From: Enterobacter_D sp963521185
GTDB lineage: Bacteria > Pseudomonadota > Gammaproteobacteria > Enterobacterales > Enterobacteriaceae
Direction: 5' to 3'
Length of the DNA: 64,000 nt
Assembly: GCA_963521185.1 (NCBI GenBank)
Contig: CAUQTV010000008.1
Span: 1 to 64,000, forward strand
Part shown: piece after piece, positions 19,541 through 28,882 of the stretch
How positions within the stretch are numbered: the first letter of the stretch is position 1
Layout: each line of letters opens with the position of its first letter
Translations under genes and position numbers: made by a program
The notes under the pieces: model-generated
What the model saw: the letters and a program-made list of their open reading frames with translations, nothing else
Databases searched by the model: none
Told to the model about the DNA's origin: nothing

Positions 19541-20779
19541 ATGAGCGGGTTGAAACAAGAGCTTGGACTGGCGCAGGGTGTGGGGCTGCTTTCCACCTCA
19601 CTATTAGGCACCGGCGTATTTGCGGTGCCCGCGCTGGCAGCGCTGGTGGCGGGCAATAACAGCCTGTGGGCCTGGCCTGCGCTGATCGTGCTGGTGTTTC
19701 CCGTGGCCATTGTTTTCGCCCTGTTAGGCCGTCACTACCCCAGCGCGGGCGGCGTCGCGCATTTTGTCGGCCTGGCGTTTGGCACGCGCCTTGAGCGGGT
19801 GACCGGCTGGCTGTTTCTCTCGGTGATCCCGGTGGGTCTGCCTGCCGCGCTGCACATCGCCACCGGTTTCGGTCAGTCGCTGTTTGGCTGGCACGATGCT
19901 CAGTTGCTGATGGCCGAACTGGCTACGCTGGGCATCATCTGGTGGATTGGCTCACGCGGCGCGCGATCGAGCGCGAATTTGCAGACGCTGGTCGCTATTT
20001 TGATTGTGGCCCTGATTGCCGCCATCTGGATTTTTGGTGATATCACCGTCGCCGCCATCCCTTTCCCGGCGCTGGCGGATGTCGAGACTTCTCAGCTGTT
20101 TGATGCGCTTTCGGTGATGTTCTGGTGTTTTGTCGGCCTGGAAGCCTTCGCGCATCTGGCCTCTGAGTTCAAACAGCCGGAGCGCGATTTCCCCCGGGCG
20201 CTGATGATCGGCCTGCTACTGGCGGGCACTGTTTACTGGGCCTGTACCGTACTGGTGCTGCACTTTAACGCCTACAGCGCTGACCGTGCGGCGGCGACGT
20301 CGCTGCCGGGCATTGTTGTGCAGCTGTTTGGCGTTAAGGCGCTGTGGATCGCCTGCGTGATTGGCTATCTCGCCTGTTTTGCCAGCCTGAATATTTACAT
20401 CCAGAGCTTTGCCCGCCTGGTCTGGTCGCAGGCGCAGTATTTGCCCGACAGCCGTCTTTCCCGGCTCTCTGCACGCCACATCCCACAAAATGCGCTCAAC
20501 GCGGTGCTCGGCTGCTGCGTGTTGAGCACGCTGGGCATCTATATGCTGGACATCAACCTGGATGCGCTGATCGTCTACGCCAACGGCATTTTCATTATGA
20601 TCTACCTGCTGTGCATGCTGGCGGGCTGCCGACTGCTACAAGGGCGGTACCGCGCGCTGGCGGCCACAGGCGGCGTGCTGTGTTTGCTGCTGCTGGCGAT
20701 GGTCGGCTGGAAAAGCCTGTATGCCATCGTGATGCTGGCAGGGCTGTGGGTGCTGTTGCCGAAGCGGAGCGTGGCGTAA
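19541..20779 (+). CDS. yjeH: L-methionine/branched-chain amino-acid exporter YjeH
   Basis: An APC-superfamily inner-membrane protein of about 412 residues with about 12 helices. The TM1 motif is LLSTSLLGTGVFAVPALAAL. E. coli YjeH exports methionine and branched-chain amino acids. ATG codons at 19538 and 19541 are both usable; 19541 matches the E. coli start MSGLKQELGLAQG. It is divergent from groSL. Confidence 0.93.
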   Translation: MSGLKQELGLAQGVGLLSTSLLGTGVFAVPALAALVAGNNSLWAWPALIVLVFPVAIVFALLGRHYPSAGGVAHFVGLAFGTRLERVTGWLFLSVIPVGLPAALHIATGFGQSLFGWHDAQLLMAELATLGIIWWIGSRGARSSANLQTLVAILIVALIAAIWIFGDITVAAIPFPALADVETSQLFDALSVMFWCFVGLEAFAHLASEFKQPERDFPRALMIGLLLAGTVYWACTVLVLHFNAYSADRAAATSLPGIVVQLFGVKALWIACVIGYLACFASLNIYIQSFARLVWSQAQYLPDSRLSRLSARHIPQNALNAVLGCCVLSTLGIYMLDINLDALIVYANGIFIMIYLLCMLAGCRLLQGRYRALAATGGVLCLLLLAMVGWKSLYAIVMLAGLWVLLPKRSVA

Positions 20780-20806
20780 GCGCCGAAGGCGCGGTGTGCA
20801 TGGCCT

Positions 20807-20841
20807 GGCAGGCCCGGTAAGCGTAACGCCACCGGGCGAAA
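20807..20841. repeat. REP (palindromic unit) element
   Basis: GGCAGGCCCGGTAAGCG followed by TAACGCCACCGGGC forms the usual REP palindrome. It lies between convergent yjeH and fxsA. Confidence 0.8.
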
Positions 20842-20850
20842 AACCGAAAC

Positions 20851-21321
20851 CTAAAGGTCGTCTTTATGATCTAAACGGTCGCGCTGATCGTCTTTGCGCT
20901 GATACTCCCCGTCAAACGTCTGGCCTCCCTGCGTACCGGCGCTAAACCCGCCGCCCGGCATACGGTTAAAACGCAGGTGCGGCATCAGGCGGATGGTCAG
21001 CAGTTTTTGCACCGGCGGCAACAGCAGCAGCAGACCGAGGAAGTCGGTAAAGAATCCAGGCAGCACGAGCAGCAAACCCGCAATGATCAGCGAAACGCTT
21101 TTGATCATCTCCGCCGCCGGGCTTTCACCCGCCGCCATTTTCTGCTGCATCAACAGGAAGTTTTTGAATCCCTGATTGCGCACCAGCGACATACCTATCA
21201 CCGATGTGAATATCACCAGCACCAGCGTGAGCAGGACGCCAAAGAAATGGGCGACCTGAATGAAGATCGAAATTTCAATGTAAACATATAAAAATACAGC
21301 AATTAACGGTATCCAGCGCAC
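20851..21321 (-). CDS. fxsA: FxsA family membrane protein
   Basis: A 156-residue inner-membrane protein with about four hydrophobic segments and a charged tail (KDDQRDRLDHKDDL). Overproduced E. coli FxsA relieves exclusion of phage T7 by the F plasmid; the normal role is unknown. I chose the GTG at 21321, which follows CAGGAGAAG and gives the E. coli-like start RWIPLIAVFLYVYIEI. The ATG at 21381 would add 20 residues. Confidence 0.9.
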   Translation of the reverse strand: MRWIPLIAVFLYVYIEISIFIQVAHFFGVLLTLVLVIFTSVIGMSLVRNQGFKNFLLMQQKMAAGESPAAEMIKSVSLIIAGLLLVLPGFFTDFLGLLLLLPPVQKLLTIRLMPHLRFNRMPGGGFSAGTQGGQTFDGEYQRKDDQRDRLDHKDDL

Positions 21322-21505
21322 TGGCTTCTCCTGTTGAAAAACAACGACGCCCTGGCCGCTGTCGGCATAATTTTGCGACACGCATACTCCTGAGATGGTG
21401 CCAACTAACCAAAATTCAATCAGATTGCACGACTATTTTTCCGCAATTATTCATCCGGTGATGCATTTCACAAATCAATAAAACGGATGCAACCGCTAAG
21501 ATAAT

Positions 21506-21523
21506 AAGTGATCCAGATTACGG
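21506..21523 (+). promoter_or_regulatory. Putative CRP/FNR-type site upstream of aspA
   Basis: AGTGATCCAGATTACG matches the palindromic CRP consensus TGTGATCTAGATCACA at 12 of 16 positions and resembles an FNR site in its core. It is about 140 bases upstream of aspA. E. coli aspA is CRP-activated and FNR-responsive. The 337-bp gap 21322-21658 shows no gene. Confidence 0.5.
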
Positions 21524-21658
21524 CAATTCGCTATCATCAGCATATGATCCGGGATACGTGGCCGATTAAGGACATAATCGTCGGTTAGCAAACGCACATG
21601 ACCACAGATCCACTGTGTGTTTGGTACATTCATTCGCAGCTTGAAAAAGAAGGTTCAC

Positions 21659-23095
21659 ATGTTAAACAACATTCGTATCGAAGAAGATTTGTTGGGTACA
21701 AGGGAAGTTCCAGCGGATGCCTATTACGGTGTCCACACTCTGAGAGCGATTGAAAACTTCTACATTAGCAACAGCAAAATCAGTGACATCCCTGAATTTG
21801 TCCGCGGCATGGTCATGGTCAAGAAAGCGGCAGCAATGGCCAACAAAGAGTTGCAGACCATCCCGAAAAGCGTGGCTAATGTCATTATTGCCGCCTGTGA
21901 TGAAGTGCTGAATAACGGCAAATGTATGGACCAGTTCCCGGTAGACGTCTATCAGGGCGGCGCGGGCACCTCCGTCAACATGAACACCAATGAAGTGCTG
22001 GCAAACATCGGCCTGGAGCTGATGGGTCACCAGAAAGGGGAATACCAGTACCTCAACCCGAACGATCACGTCAACAAATGCCAGTCCACCAACGACGCTT
22101 ACCCGACCGGCTTCCGCATCGCGGTTTACGCCTCGATCGTCAAGCTGGTCGATGCCATTCACCAGTTGGGCGAAGGTTTCCAGAACAAAGCCGTCGAGTT
22201 CCAGGACGTGCTGAAAATGGGCCGCACCCAGTTGCAGGACGCGGTACCGATGACCCTCGGCCAGGAGTTCCATGCGTTTAACGTTCTGCTGAACGAAGAG
22301 ACCCGTAACCTGCTGCGCACCTCCGAGCTGCTGCTGGAAGTGAACCTTGGCGCAACCGCCATCGGCACCCGCCTCAATACTCCGGACGGCTACCAACAGC
22401 TGGCGGTGCAAAAGCTGGCGGAAGTGAGCAACCTGGCGGTCGTTCCGGCGGAAGATTTAATTGAAGCCACCTCTGACTGCGGCGCGTACGTCATGGTGCA
22501 CAGCGCGCTGAAACGCCTGGCGGTGAAGCTGTCGAAAATTTGTAATGACCTGCGCCTGCTCTCCTCCGGCCCGCGCGCTGGCCTGAACGAAATCAACCTG
22601 CCAGAGCTACAGGCCGGTTCATCGATCATGCCCGCCAAGGTCAACCCGGTGGTGCCGGAAGTGGTGAACCAGGTGTGCTTTAAAGTCATTGGTAACGACA
22701 TCACCGTCACCATGGCCTCGGAAGCGGGCCAGTTGCAGTTAAACGTAATGGAGCCGGTGATAGGTCAGGCGATGTTTGAGTCTATCCACATCCTGACCAA
22801 CGCCTGTTACAACCTGCTGGAGAAATGCATCAACGGCATTACCGCCAACAAAGCGGTGTGCGAGAGCTACGTGTACAACTCCATCGGCATCGTCACCTAC
22901 CTCAACCCGTTTATCGGTCACCACAACGGCGATATCGTTGGCAAGATTTGTGCGGAAACCGGCAAGAGTGTGCGCGAAGTCGTGCTGGAGCGTGGTCTGC
23001 TGACCGAAGCCGAGCTGGACGATATTTTCTCTGCGCAAAACCTGATGCACCCGGCCTACAAAGCCAAACGGTATACCGATGAAAGCGAGCAATAA
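21659..23095 (+). CDS. aspA: Aspartate ammonia-lyase
   Basis: A cytoplasmic tetrameric enzyme that deaminates L-aspartate to fumarate, the electron acceptor for FrdABCD under anaerobiosis. The 478-residue product has the fumarase/aspartase signature GSSIMPAKVNP near residue 320 and ends KRYTDESEQ, as in E. coli. The ATG at 21659 gives MLNNIRIEEDLLGTREVP. A longer frame from 21617 is not conserved. dcuA lies 112 bases downstream. Confidence 0.98.
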   Translation: MLNNIRIEEDLLGTREVPADAYYGVHTLRAIENFYISNSKISDIPEFVRGMVMVKKAAAMANKELQTIPKSVANVIIAACDEVLNNGKCMDQFPVDVYQGGAGTSVNMNTNEVLANIGLELMGHQKGEYQYLNPNDHVNKCQSTNDAYPTGFRIAVYASIVKLVDAIHQLGEGFQNKAVEFQDVLKMGRTQLQDAVPMTLGQEFHAFNVLLNEETRNLLRTSELLLEVNLGATAIGTRLNTPDGYQQLAVQKLAEVSNLAVVPAEDLIEATSDCGAYVMVHSALKRLAVKLSKICNDLRLLSSGPRAGLNEINLPELQAGSSIMPAKVNPVVPEVVNQVCFKVIGNDITVTMASEAGQLQLNVMEPVIGQAMFESIHILTNACYNLLEKCINGITANKAVCESYVYNSIGIVTYLNPFIGHHNGDIVGKICAETGKSVREVVLERGLLTEAELDDIFSAQNLMHPAYKAKRYTDESEQ

Positions 23096-23113
23096 CATGC
23101 CCGGTTGAATCTC

Positions 23114-23146
23114 AAAGGCACGTCATGATGACGTGCCTTTTTGTTT
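23114..23146 (+). terminator. Terminator between aspA and dcuA
   Basis: A perfect AAAGGCACGTCA/TGACGTGCCTTT stem with a TGA loop is followed by TTGTTT. It partly separates aspA from dcuA. Confidence 0.9.
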
Positions 23147-23207
23147 ATATGCGTTACTAAAAAACAACATTTCTTCATCTATTAACTAACAAGCAAGGAA
23201 GAAAAAC

Positions 23208-24509
23208 ATGATAGTTGTTGAACTTATTATCGTGCTGGCGGCCATTTTCATTGGTGCCCGATTAGGGGGTATCGGCATTGGTTACGCGGGCGGCTTAGGC
23301 GTGCTGGTGCTGGCGATACTGGGCGTCAAACCCGGCAACATTCCCTTTGATGTCATCTCCATCATTATGGCCGTAATTGCCGCGATCTCGGCGATGCAGG
23401 TCGCCGGCGGGCTGGATTACCTCGTCAACCAGACGGAAAAACTGCTTCGTCGCAACCCGAAATACATCACAATCCTCGCGCCGATAGTGACCTGGTTTCT
23501 GACGATTTTTGCCGGCACCGGCAATATTTCACTGGCGACTCTGCCGGTGATTGCCGAAGTGGCGAAAGAGCAAGGCATCAAACCCTGTCGTCCGCTGTCG
23601 ACCGCCGTGGTGTCCGCGCAGATTGCCATTACCGCCTCGCCTATTTCAGCGGCGGTGGTGTACATGTCATCCGTCATGGAAGGTCACGGCGTCAGCTACA
23701 TCAAACTGCTGTCCATCGTGATCCCGTCCACGCTGCTGGCGGTGCTGATCATGTCATTTCTAGTGTCGACGCTGTTTGACTCAAAACTCTCTGACGATCC
23801 GGTTTACCAAAAACGCCTGAGCGAGGGTTTGGTTGCCCTGCGCGGCGACAAGCAAATCGACATCAAACCGCAGGCGAAAACCTCAGTCTGGCTGTTTTTG
23901 TGCGGCGTCATCTGCGTGGTGATCTTCGCCATTATTAACAGCCCAGGTCTCGGCCTTGTCGCGAAGCCGCTGATGAACACCACCAACGCGATCCTGATTA
24001 TCATGCTGAGCGTGGCCACCCTGACCACAATGGTGTGTAAGGTCGAAACGGACACCATTCTCAGCTCCAGCACCTTTAAAGCGGGGATGAGCGCCTGCAT
24101 CTGTATCCTGGGCGTCGCATGGCTGGGTGATACTTTTGTCTCTGCCAATATCGACTGGATCAAAGAGACGGCAGGTAGCGTGATTCAGGGGCATCCGTGG
24201 CTGCTGGCGGTGATCTTCTTCTTCGCCTCTGCGCTGCTATATTCGCAGGCGGCGACGGCAAAAGCGCTGATGCCGATGGCGCTGGCGCTGAACGTCTCTC
24301 CGCTCACCGCCATTGCTTCTTTTGCGGCAGTGTCCGGCCTGTTTATTCTGCCGACCTACCCAACGCTGGTGGCCGCGGTGCAAATGGACGATACCGGCAC
24401 CACGCGCATCGGTCGCTTTGTGTTCAACCACCCGTTCTTCATTCCCGGCACGCTGGGCGTGGTACTGTCCGTCTGCTTTGGTTTCCTGTTTAGCAGCATC
24501 CTGCTGTAA
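23208..24509 (+). CDS. dcuA: Anaerobic C4-dicarboxylate transporter DcuA
   Basis: A 433-residue inner-membrane Dcu-family antiporter that exchanges aspartate, malate or fumarate for succinate. It supplies fumarate respiration and, in E. coli, aspartate uptake for nitrogen. It starts MIVVELIIVLAAIFIGARLGG, has 10 or more helices and the conserved GTGNISLATLPVIAEVAK stretch. It works with the aspA gene just upstream. Confidence 0.97.
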   Translation: MIVVELIIVLAAIFIGARLGGIGIGYAGGLGVLVLAILGVKPGNIPFDVISIIMAVIAAISAMQVAGGLDYLVNQTEKLLRRNPKYITILAPIVTWFLTIFAGTGNISLATLPVIAEVAKEQGIKPCRPLSTAVVSAQIAITASPISAAVVYMSSVMEGHGVSYIKLLSIVIPSTLLAVLIMSFLVSTLFDSKLSDDPVYQKRLSEGLVALRGDKQIDIKPQAKTSVWLFLCGVICVVIFAIINSPGLGLVAKPLMNTTNAILIIMLSVATLTTMVCKVETDTILSSSTFKAGMSACICILGVAWLGDTFVSANIDWIKETAGSVIQGHPWLLAVIFFFASALLYSQAATAKALMPMALALNVSPLTAIASFAAVSGLFILPTYPTLVAAVQMDDTGTTRIGRFVFNHPFFIPGTLGVVLSVCFGFLFSSILL

Positions 24510-24521
24510 ACCGCGTTGAAT

Positions 24522-24542
24522 ACGGGCTGCCGCGCAGCCCGT
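24522..24542 (+). terminator. Terminator after dcuA
   Basis: A perfect ACGGGCTGC/GCAGCCCGT stem with a 3-base loop begins 12 bases after the dcuA stop codon. The T tract is weak. Confidence 0.65.
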
Positions 24543-24556
24543 TGCGTTATTCCCCG

Positions 24557-24620
24557 CCGTTTCGCGTGCTGTCCGTTTCGCATGCTGTCCGTTTCGCGTG
24601 CTATACGTTTTGCATGCTAT
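24557..24620 (+). repeat. Four tandem 16-bp repeats in the cutA promoter region
   Basis: Four head-to-tail units of consensus CCGTTTCGCRTGCTRT fill 24557-24620 without spacers: units 1 and 2 differ at one base, unit 3 at one or two, and unit 4 at three or four. The last unit ends in TGCTATAGT, which can serve as an extended -10 box for cutA 32 bases downstream. The array starts 14 bases after the dcuA terminator stem. Confidence 0.9.
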
Positions 24621-24651
24621 AGTGGCTGTTTTCATCGAGTCGAGATTGACG

Positions 24652-24975
24652 ATGAACACACCTGACGCTGTTGTTGTGCTCTGTACCGCCCCGGATGAAG
24701 CCACTGCCCAGGACCTGGCGGCAAAAGTGTTGGCTGAGAAGCTCGCCGCCTGCGTGACGCTGCTGCCCGGTGCGACCTCACTCTATTACTGGGAAGGCAA
24801 GCTTGAGCAGAAGTACGAAGTACAAATGCTGCTCAAAAGCGACCTCGCTCATCAGGACGCGCTGATCGCCTGCCTGAAATCACACCACCCTTATCAAACG
24901 CCCGAACTGCTGGTTCTGCCCGTTACCCACGGAGATAATGATTACCTCTCATGGCTCAACGCATCGTTACGCTGA
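24652..24975 (+). CDS. cutA: Divalent-cation tolerance protein CutA
   Basis: A 107-residue protein of the CutA1 family, trimeric with a ferredoxin-like fold and linked genetically to copper tolerance in E. coli. Visible conserved parts are the KLAACVTLLPGATSLYYWEGK core and HPYQTPELLVLPV. The ATG at 24652 is preceded by the tandem-repeat promoter region. It overlaps dsbD by 25 bases, as in E. coli, so the genes are cotranscribed. Confidence 0.95.
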   Translation: MNTPDAVVVLCTAPDEATAQDLAAKVLAEKLAACVTLLPGATSLYYWEGKLEQKYEVQMLLKSDLAHQDALIACLKSHHPYQTPELLVLPVTHGDNDYLSWLNASLR

Positions 24976-26660
24976 TTTTACTGCTGTGCAGCACCTCTGC
25001 TTTTGCCGGACTGTTTGACGCGCCAGGTCGCGCAAATTTCGTTCCGGCCGACAAGGCTTTTGCCTTCGATTTTAAACAAAACCAGCACGATCTTACGCTG
25101 AACTGGCAGGTTAAAGAGGGTTACTATCTCTATCGCCAGCAGCTGAAAGTGACCGCCGCACAGGCGGACATTGCACCGCTGCAACTGCCTGCGGGCGCAG
25201 CGCATGAAGATGAATTTTATGGCAAAACCGAGATCTACCGTCAACAGCTGAACGTGCCGGTGACGGTGCGCTCCGCCGCCAAAAACGCCACGCTGACGGT
25301 AACCTGGCAGGGCTGCGCCGACGCGGGATTCTGTTACCCGCCGGAGACGCACGTGGTGCCGCTAAGTGAAGTGGTGGCCGTGGCGTCGCTGCCCGCGTCT
25401 GGCTCCCTCTCTTTTGGGGAAAAGGGTGCGGTGAAGGATGAACGCGCCGACCTTCCCTTCTCCGCACTCTGGGCGCTGCTGATCGGCATTGGCATTGCCT
25501 TTACCCCATGCGTGCTGCCCATGTACCCGTTGATTTCCGGCATTGTGCTCGGCGGTAAACAGCGGCTCAGCACCGGGCGGGCGCTGCTGCTGTCGTTTAT
25601 TTACGTGCAGGGCATGGCGCTGACCTACACCGCACTGGGCCTGGTCGTTGCCGCCGCCGGGCTACAGTTCCAGGCCGCGCTGCAACACCCCTACGTCCTC
25701 ATCGGCCTCGCCGTGCTCTTTACGCTGTTAGCGCTGTCGATGTTTGGCCTGTTTACGCTGCAACTGCCGTCGTCCGTGCAGACGCGTCTGGCGCTGATGA
25801 GTAACCGTCAGCAGGGCGGTTCGGCAGGCGGGGTCTTCGCCATGGGCGCTATCGCCGGGCTGATTTGCTCCCCCTGCACCACCGCGCCGCTCAGCGCTAT
25901 CCTGCTCTACATTGCCCAGAGCGGCGATCTGTGGCTCGGCGGCGGTACGCTCTACCTTTATGCGCTGGGCATGGGCCTGCCGCTGATGCTGATCACCGTG
26001 TTTGGCAACCGCCTGCTGCCGAAAAGCGGCCCGTGGATGGCGCAGGTGAAGACCGCGTTTGGTTTTGTGATCCTTGCGCTGCCAGTATTTCTGCTGGAGC
26101 GTATCGTGGGCGACGTCTGGGGGCTACGCCTGTGGTCGCTGCTCGGCGTGGCGTTCTTTGGCTGGGCGTTCATCACCAGCCTTGGTGCGAAAGCGGCGTG
26201 GATGCGCGTCGTGCAAATTCTCCTGCTGGGTGGCGCGCTGGTGAGCGTGAAGCCGCTACAGGACTGGGCGTTTGGCGTCAGCACCGCGCAAAGCGTGTCG
26301 CACCTGAACTTTACGCGCATCGCCAGCGTGGCGGATCTCAACCAGGCGCTGGCGCAGGCCAACGGCAAACCGGTGATGCTCGATCTCTACGCCGACTGGT
26401 GTGTGGCCTGTAAAGAGTTTGAGAAATACACCTTTAGCGATCCGCAGGTGCAGGCCGCCCTGAAAGAGACGGTGCTGTTGCAGGCCGACGTCACCGCCAA
26501 TAACGCGCAGGACGCGGCGCTGTTAAAACACCTTAACGTGCCCGGCCTGCCGACCCTTTTGTTCTTCGACGCGCAGGGCAACGAGCAGCCCGCGCAGCGC
26601 GTGGCAGGATTTATGGATGCCGCCGCGTTTACCGCGCATTTGCGTAATCACCAACCGTAA
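24951..26660 (+). CDS. dsbD: Thiol:disulfide interchange protein DsbD
   Basis: Moves electrons from cytoplasmic thioredoxin across the inner membrane to DsbC, DsbG and CcmG. The 569-residue precursor has a signal peptide (about 1-19) and an N-terminal periplasmic domain with Cys122/Cys128 (GCADAGFCYPP). An eight-helix domain carries Cys187 (FTPCVLP) and Cys309 (CSPC). The C-terminal thioredoxin-like domain has the Cys484-Val-Ala-Cys487 site (ADWCVACKEF). All three redox pairs are intact. It lies between cutA and yjdC. Confidence 0.97.
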   Translation: MAQRIVTLILLLCSTSAFAGLFDAPGRANFVPADKAFAFDFKQNQHDLTLNWQVKEGYYLYRQQLKVTAAQADIAPLQLPAGAAHEDEFYGKTEIYRQQLNVPVTVRSAAKNATLTVTWQGCADAGFCYPPETHVVPLSEVVAVASLPASGSLSFGEKGAVKDERADLPFSALWALLIGIGIAFTPCVLPMYPLISGIVLGGKQRLSTGRALLLSFIYVQGMALTYTALGLVVAAAGLQFQAALQHPYVLIGLAVLFTLLALSMFGLFTLQLPSSVQTRLALMSNRQQGGSAGGVFAMGAIAGLICSPCTTAPLSAILLYIAQSGDLWLGGGTLYLYALGMGLPLMLITVFGNRLLPKSGPWMAQVKTAFGFVILALPVFLLERIVGDVWGLRLWSLLGVAFFGWAFITSLGAKAAWMRVVQILLLGGALVSVKPLQDWAFGVSTAQSVSHLNFTRIASVADLNQALAQANGKPVMLDLYADWCVACKEFEKYTFSDPQVQAALKETVLLQADVTANNAQDAALLKHLNVPGLPTLLFFDAQGNEQPAQRVAGFMDAAAFTAHLRNHQP

Positions 26661-26707
26661 ACGACACTTTGAGTGGGAAAAACGGTTCAACAAGGCTGGA
26701 GGATACC

Positions 26708-27283
26708 GTGCAACGTGAAGATGTTTTGGGTCAGACTCTGCAATTACTTGAACGCGAAGGGATTGCCAATACCACTCCACAAATGGTCGCCGAACGCATC
26801 AACGCGTCGCTTGATGAGTTTTTGAAGTTCTGGCCGGACAAAGAGGCGCTGATTTACGACGCACTGCGCCATTTAAGCGCGCAGGTCGACACCTGGCGCA
26901 GGCAGTTGCTGCTCAACGAAGAGATGAGCACCGAACAAAAATTGCTGGCGCGCTACGCCGCGCTGACCGACTGCGTCACCAACGACCGCTATCCTGGCTG
27001 TTTGTTTATAGCCGCCTGCACCTTCTACCCGGATCCTGCGCATCCGATCCACCAGCTGGCGGATCAGCAAAAACGCGCCGCCCATGATTTCTCCCACGAT
27101 CTGCTCACGCAGCTGGAAGTGGACGATCCGGCGATGGTCGCCAAACAGATGGAGCTGGTGCTGGAAGGCTGTCTCAGCCGCATGCTGGTTAATCGGAGCC
27201 AGACCGATGTCGATACCGCCCACCGCCTGGCCGAAGATATTTTACGCTTTGCCCAGTGCCGACAGGGTGGCGCGCTGACCTAA
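26708..27283 (+). CDS. yjdC: TetR-family regulator YjdC
   Basis: A 191-residue transcription factor with an N-terminal helix-turn-helix (QREDVLGQTLQLLEREGIAN onwards) and a helical ligand-binding domain. Its target is unknown in E. coli. The GTG start at 26708 follows GGAGG and gives the E. coli-like N-terminus; an earlier frame from 26669 is not conserved. It is third in the cutA-dsbD-yjdC operon and overlaps the convergent lysE-type gene by 4 bases. Confidence 0.9.
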   Translation: MQREDVLGQTLQLLEREGIANTTPQMVAERINASLDEFLKFWPDKEALIYDALRHLSAQVDTWRRQLLLNEEMSTEQKLLARYAALTDCVTNDRYPGCLFIAACTFYPDPAHPIHQLADQQKRAAHDFSHDLLTQLEVDDPAMVAKQMELVLEGCLSRMLVNRSQTDVDTAHRLAEDILRFAQCRQGGALT

Positions 27284-27870
27284 GCGAACAGCCCTGCCCA
27301 CGCGGAGATCAACAGGCACAGCGCCATCAGGCGCTGAAAGCGCACCATCGCCACGGTGGTGCGAAAGACCCTGTTTACCGCCTTCCCAAGCCACGCCCAG
27401 CACATCAGACACAGGACCGAGATCGCCAAAAACCACAGCGCCATCAGTGCGATATCCCGCAGCGGGTGATCGCCCGTGGGCGCGAACAGGCTGACCACCG
27501 CCAGCGCCATCATCCAGGTTTTTGGGTTGATCACCTGCAACAGCGCTGCCGCACGCGCGGTAAAACGGGTATGTGTCGCCGCTCCCGGCGTGGCCGCTGG
27601 CGCACGAAACAGCTGCCAGCTCATCCAGCTTAGCCACAGCACGCCCGCCCAGCTCATCACCTGCCGTATCAGCGGATACTGACGCAGCACTTCGCCCGCC
27701 CCGGCCCCGGACACCAGCACAATCGCGCTCGCCGCCAGACAACCGCTCAACAACGCGGGTATCGTCGCTTTTACGCCGTAATGCTGACTGTTGGTCAGAA
27801 TGAGGATGTTCGTCGGCCCAGGCGTGATGGACGCAACAAACGCAAACAGCAGAAAGGGAATAACGGTCAC
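27280..27870 (-). CDS. LysE/RhtB-family amino-acid exporter
   Basis: A 196-residue inner-membrane protein with about six helices. The LysE-type N-terminus FLLFAFVASITPGPTNILIL includes the conserved PGP motif. The family exports amino acids or derivatives; the substrate here is not evident. It is the second gene of an araC-lysE pair, 36 bases apart on the same strand. The pair is inserted between yjdC and tRNA-Phe, where E. coli has none. Confidence 0.88.
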   Translation of the reverse strand: MTVIPFLLFAFVASITPGPTNILILTNSQHYGVKATIPALLSGCLAASAIVLVSGAGAGEVLRQYPLIRQVMSWAGVLWLSWMSWQLFRAPAATPGAATHTRFTARAAALLQVINPKTWMMALAVVSLFAPTGDHPLRDIALMALWFLAISVLCLMCWAWLGKAVNRVFRTTVAMVRFQRLMALCLLISAWAGLFA

Positions 27871-27906
27871 AGGTGGCTCCTTATTATAAGAACCCTGAAT
27901 GTGCCG

Positions 27907-28752
27907 TTATTTTCTGGAAACGTCTGGAACGTTTGTGCACAACCGACGGTAGTGCGCGGGCGAGATGCGATAGGCTCGCTGGAACCAGCGCCCGAGGTGG
28001 CTTTGATCGGCAAACCCCAGCGCCGCCGCAACGTCCACAGGCTGCTGACCCCGCGCCAGCCACTGCCGGGCTTTTGCCAGCCGCAGTTGAATAAGCCAGG
28101 CGTGCGGTGCCATATGAAACTCGCGCTTAAAGCAGCGCGTGAGCGTAAAGCGGTCAGTGCTTGTTTCGCGTGCCAGATCGGACAGGCCGATGTTTTCGCC
28201 CATGTGCGCGTACAGATAATCGCGGGCGCGATGGGCCACCGCCGCGCTTTTCACCTCAGAAGGCAACCGCTTTCGCCACTGACAGTGCGCGGTGATCTGC
28301 GCCAGCAGCCCGTCCATGGCGCTCTGCTGCACAATTTTCATTTCGTCGTTATGCAGCGTGGCAAAGGTGTCGCCAATGGCGCGCACCAATTGCGGCGCGC
28401 GGGTCAGGGTACGGTCAAAGTGGAGGGAATAGCTGCCCGGCGTGGCATCATACAGCCCGCGTAGCGTGTGGGTCAGCCACTGCTCATCAAGATAAAAAGT
28501 CAGATAGGTGAAGCCGCCTTCCACCGGCGCATCGCCATCGTGTATTTCGCCCGGCTCGAGCAAAAACGCATCGCCCGGATGACTGCGATGACGCTCACGG
28601 CGGCAGTGAAACTGCTGCGTGCCGGACAGGGTGATCCCCACCAGATAGCTGTCGTGCCAGTGCGGATCAAACGCGTGCCCTTCGAAGTGCGCTTTGATCG
28701 TTTCAATACCTGTGTCAGCATGCTGACGCAGCTCAAGCCAGTCGTTCGCCAT
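27907..28752 (-). CDS. AraC-family transcriptional regulator
   Basis: About 281 residues with an N-terminal cupin-type sensing domain (HFEGHAFDPHWHDSYLVG..., LLEPGEIHDGDAP). Two C-terminal AraC helix-turn-helix motifs follow (IGLSDLARETSTDRFTLTRC and PVDVAAALGFADQSHLGRWF). It most likely controls the adjacent exporter gene. The ATG at 28752 has GAGGAGGG upstream; a longer reading to 28773 is possible. Confidence 0.9.
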   Translation of the reverse strand: MANDWLELRQHADTGIETIKAHFEGHAFDPHWHDSYLVGITLSGTQQFHCRRERHRSHPGDAFLLEPGEIHDGDAPVEGGFTYLTFYLDEQWLTHTLRGLYDATPGSYSLHFDRTLTRAPQLVRAIGDTFATLHNDEMKIVQQSAMDGLLAQITAHCQWRKRLPSEVKSAAVAHRARDYLYAHMGENIGLSDLARETSTDRFTLTRCFKREFHMAPHAWLIQLRLAKARQWLARGQQPVDVAAALGFADQSHLGRWFQRAYRISPAHYRRLCTNVPDVSRK

Positions 28753-28882
28753 ACTGCCCTCCTCTCGCCACAAGCATTGCCACTCAACCCCGTCGGTGTC
28801 TGGAAGATTTGTGCAAAATCGGCGTTCAAACGGACAGATTGCCGTAAAGTTAAGCAGTTGAACAGCTTTTCCCGAATTTGGG

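Noticed and set aside
24557..24620. CRISPR array
   Set aside because: The 16-bp units follow each other without spacers and there are no cas genes in the window.
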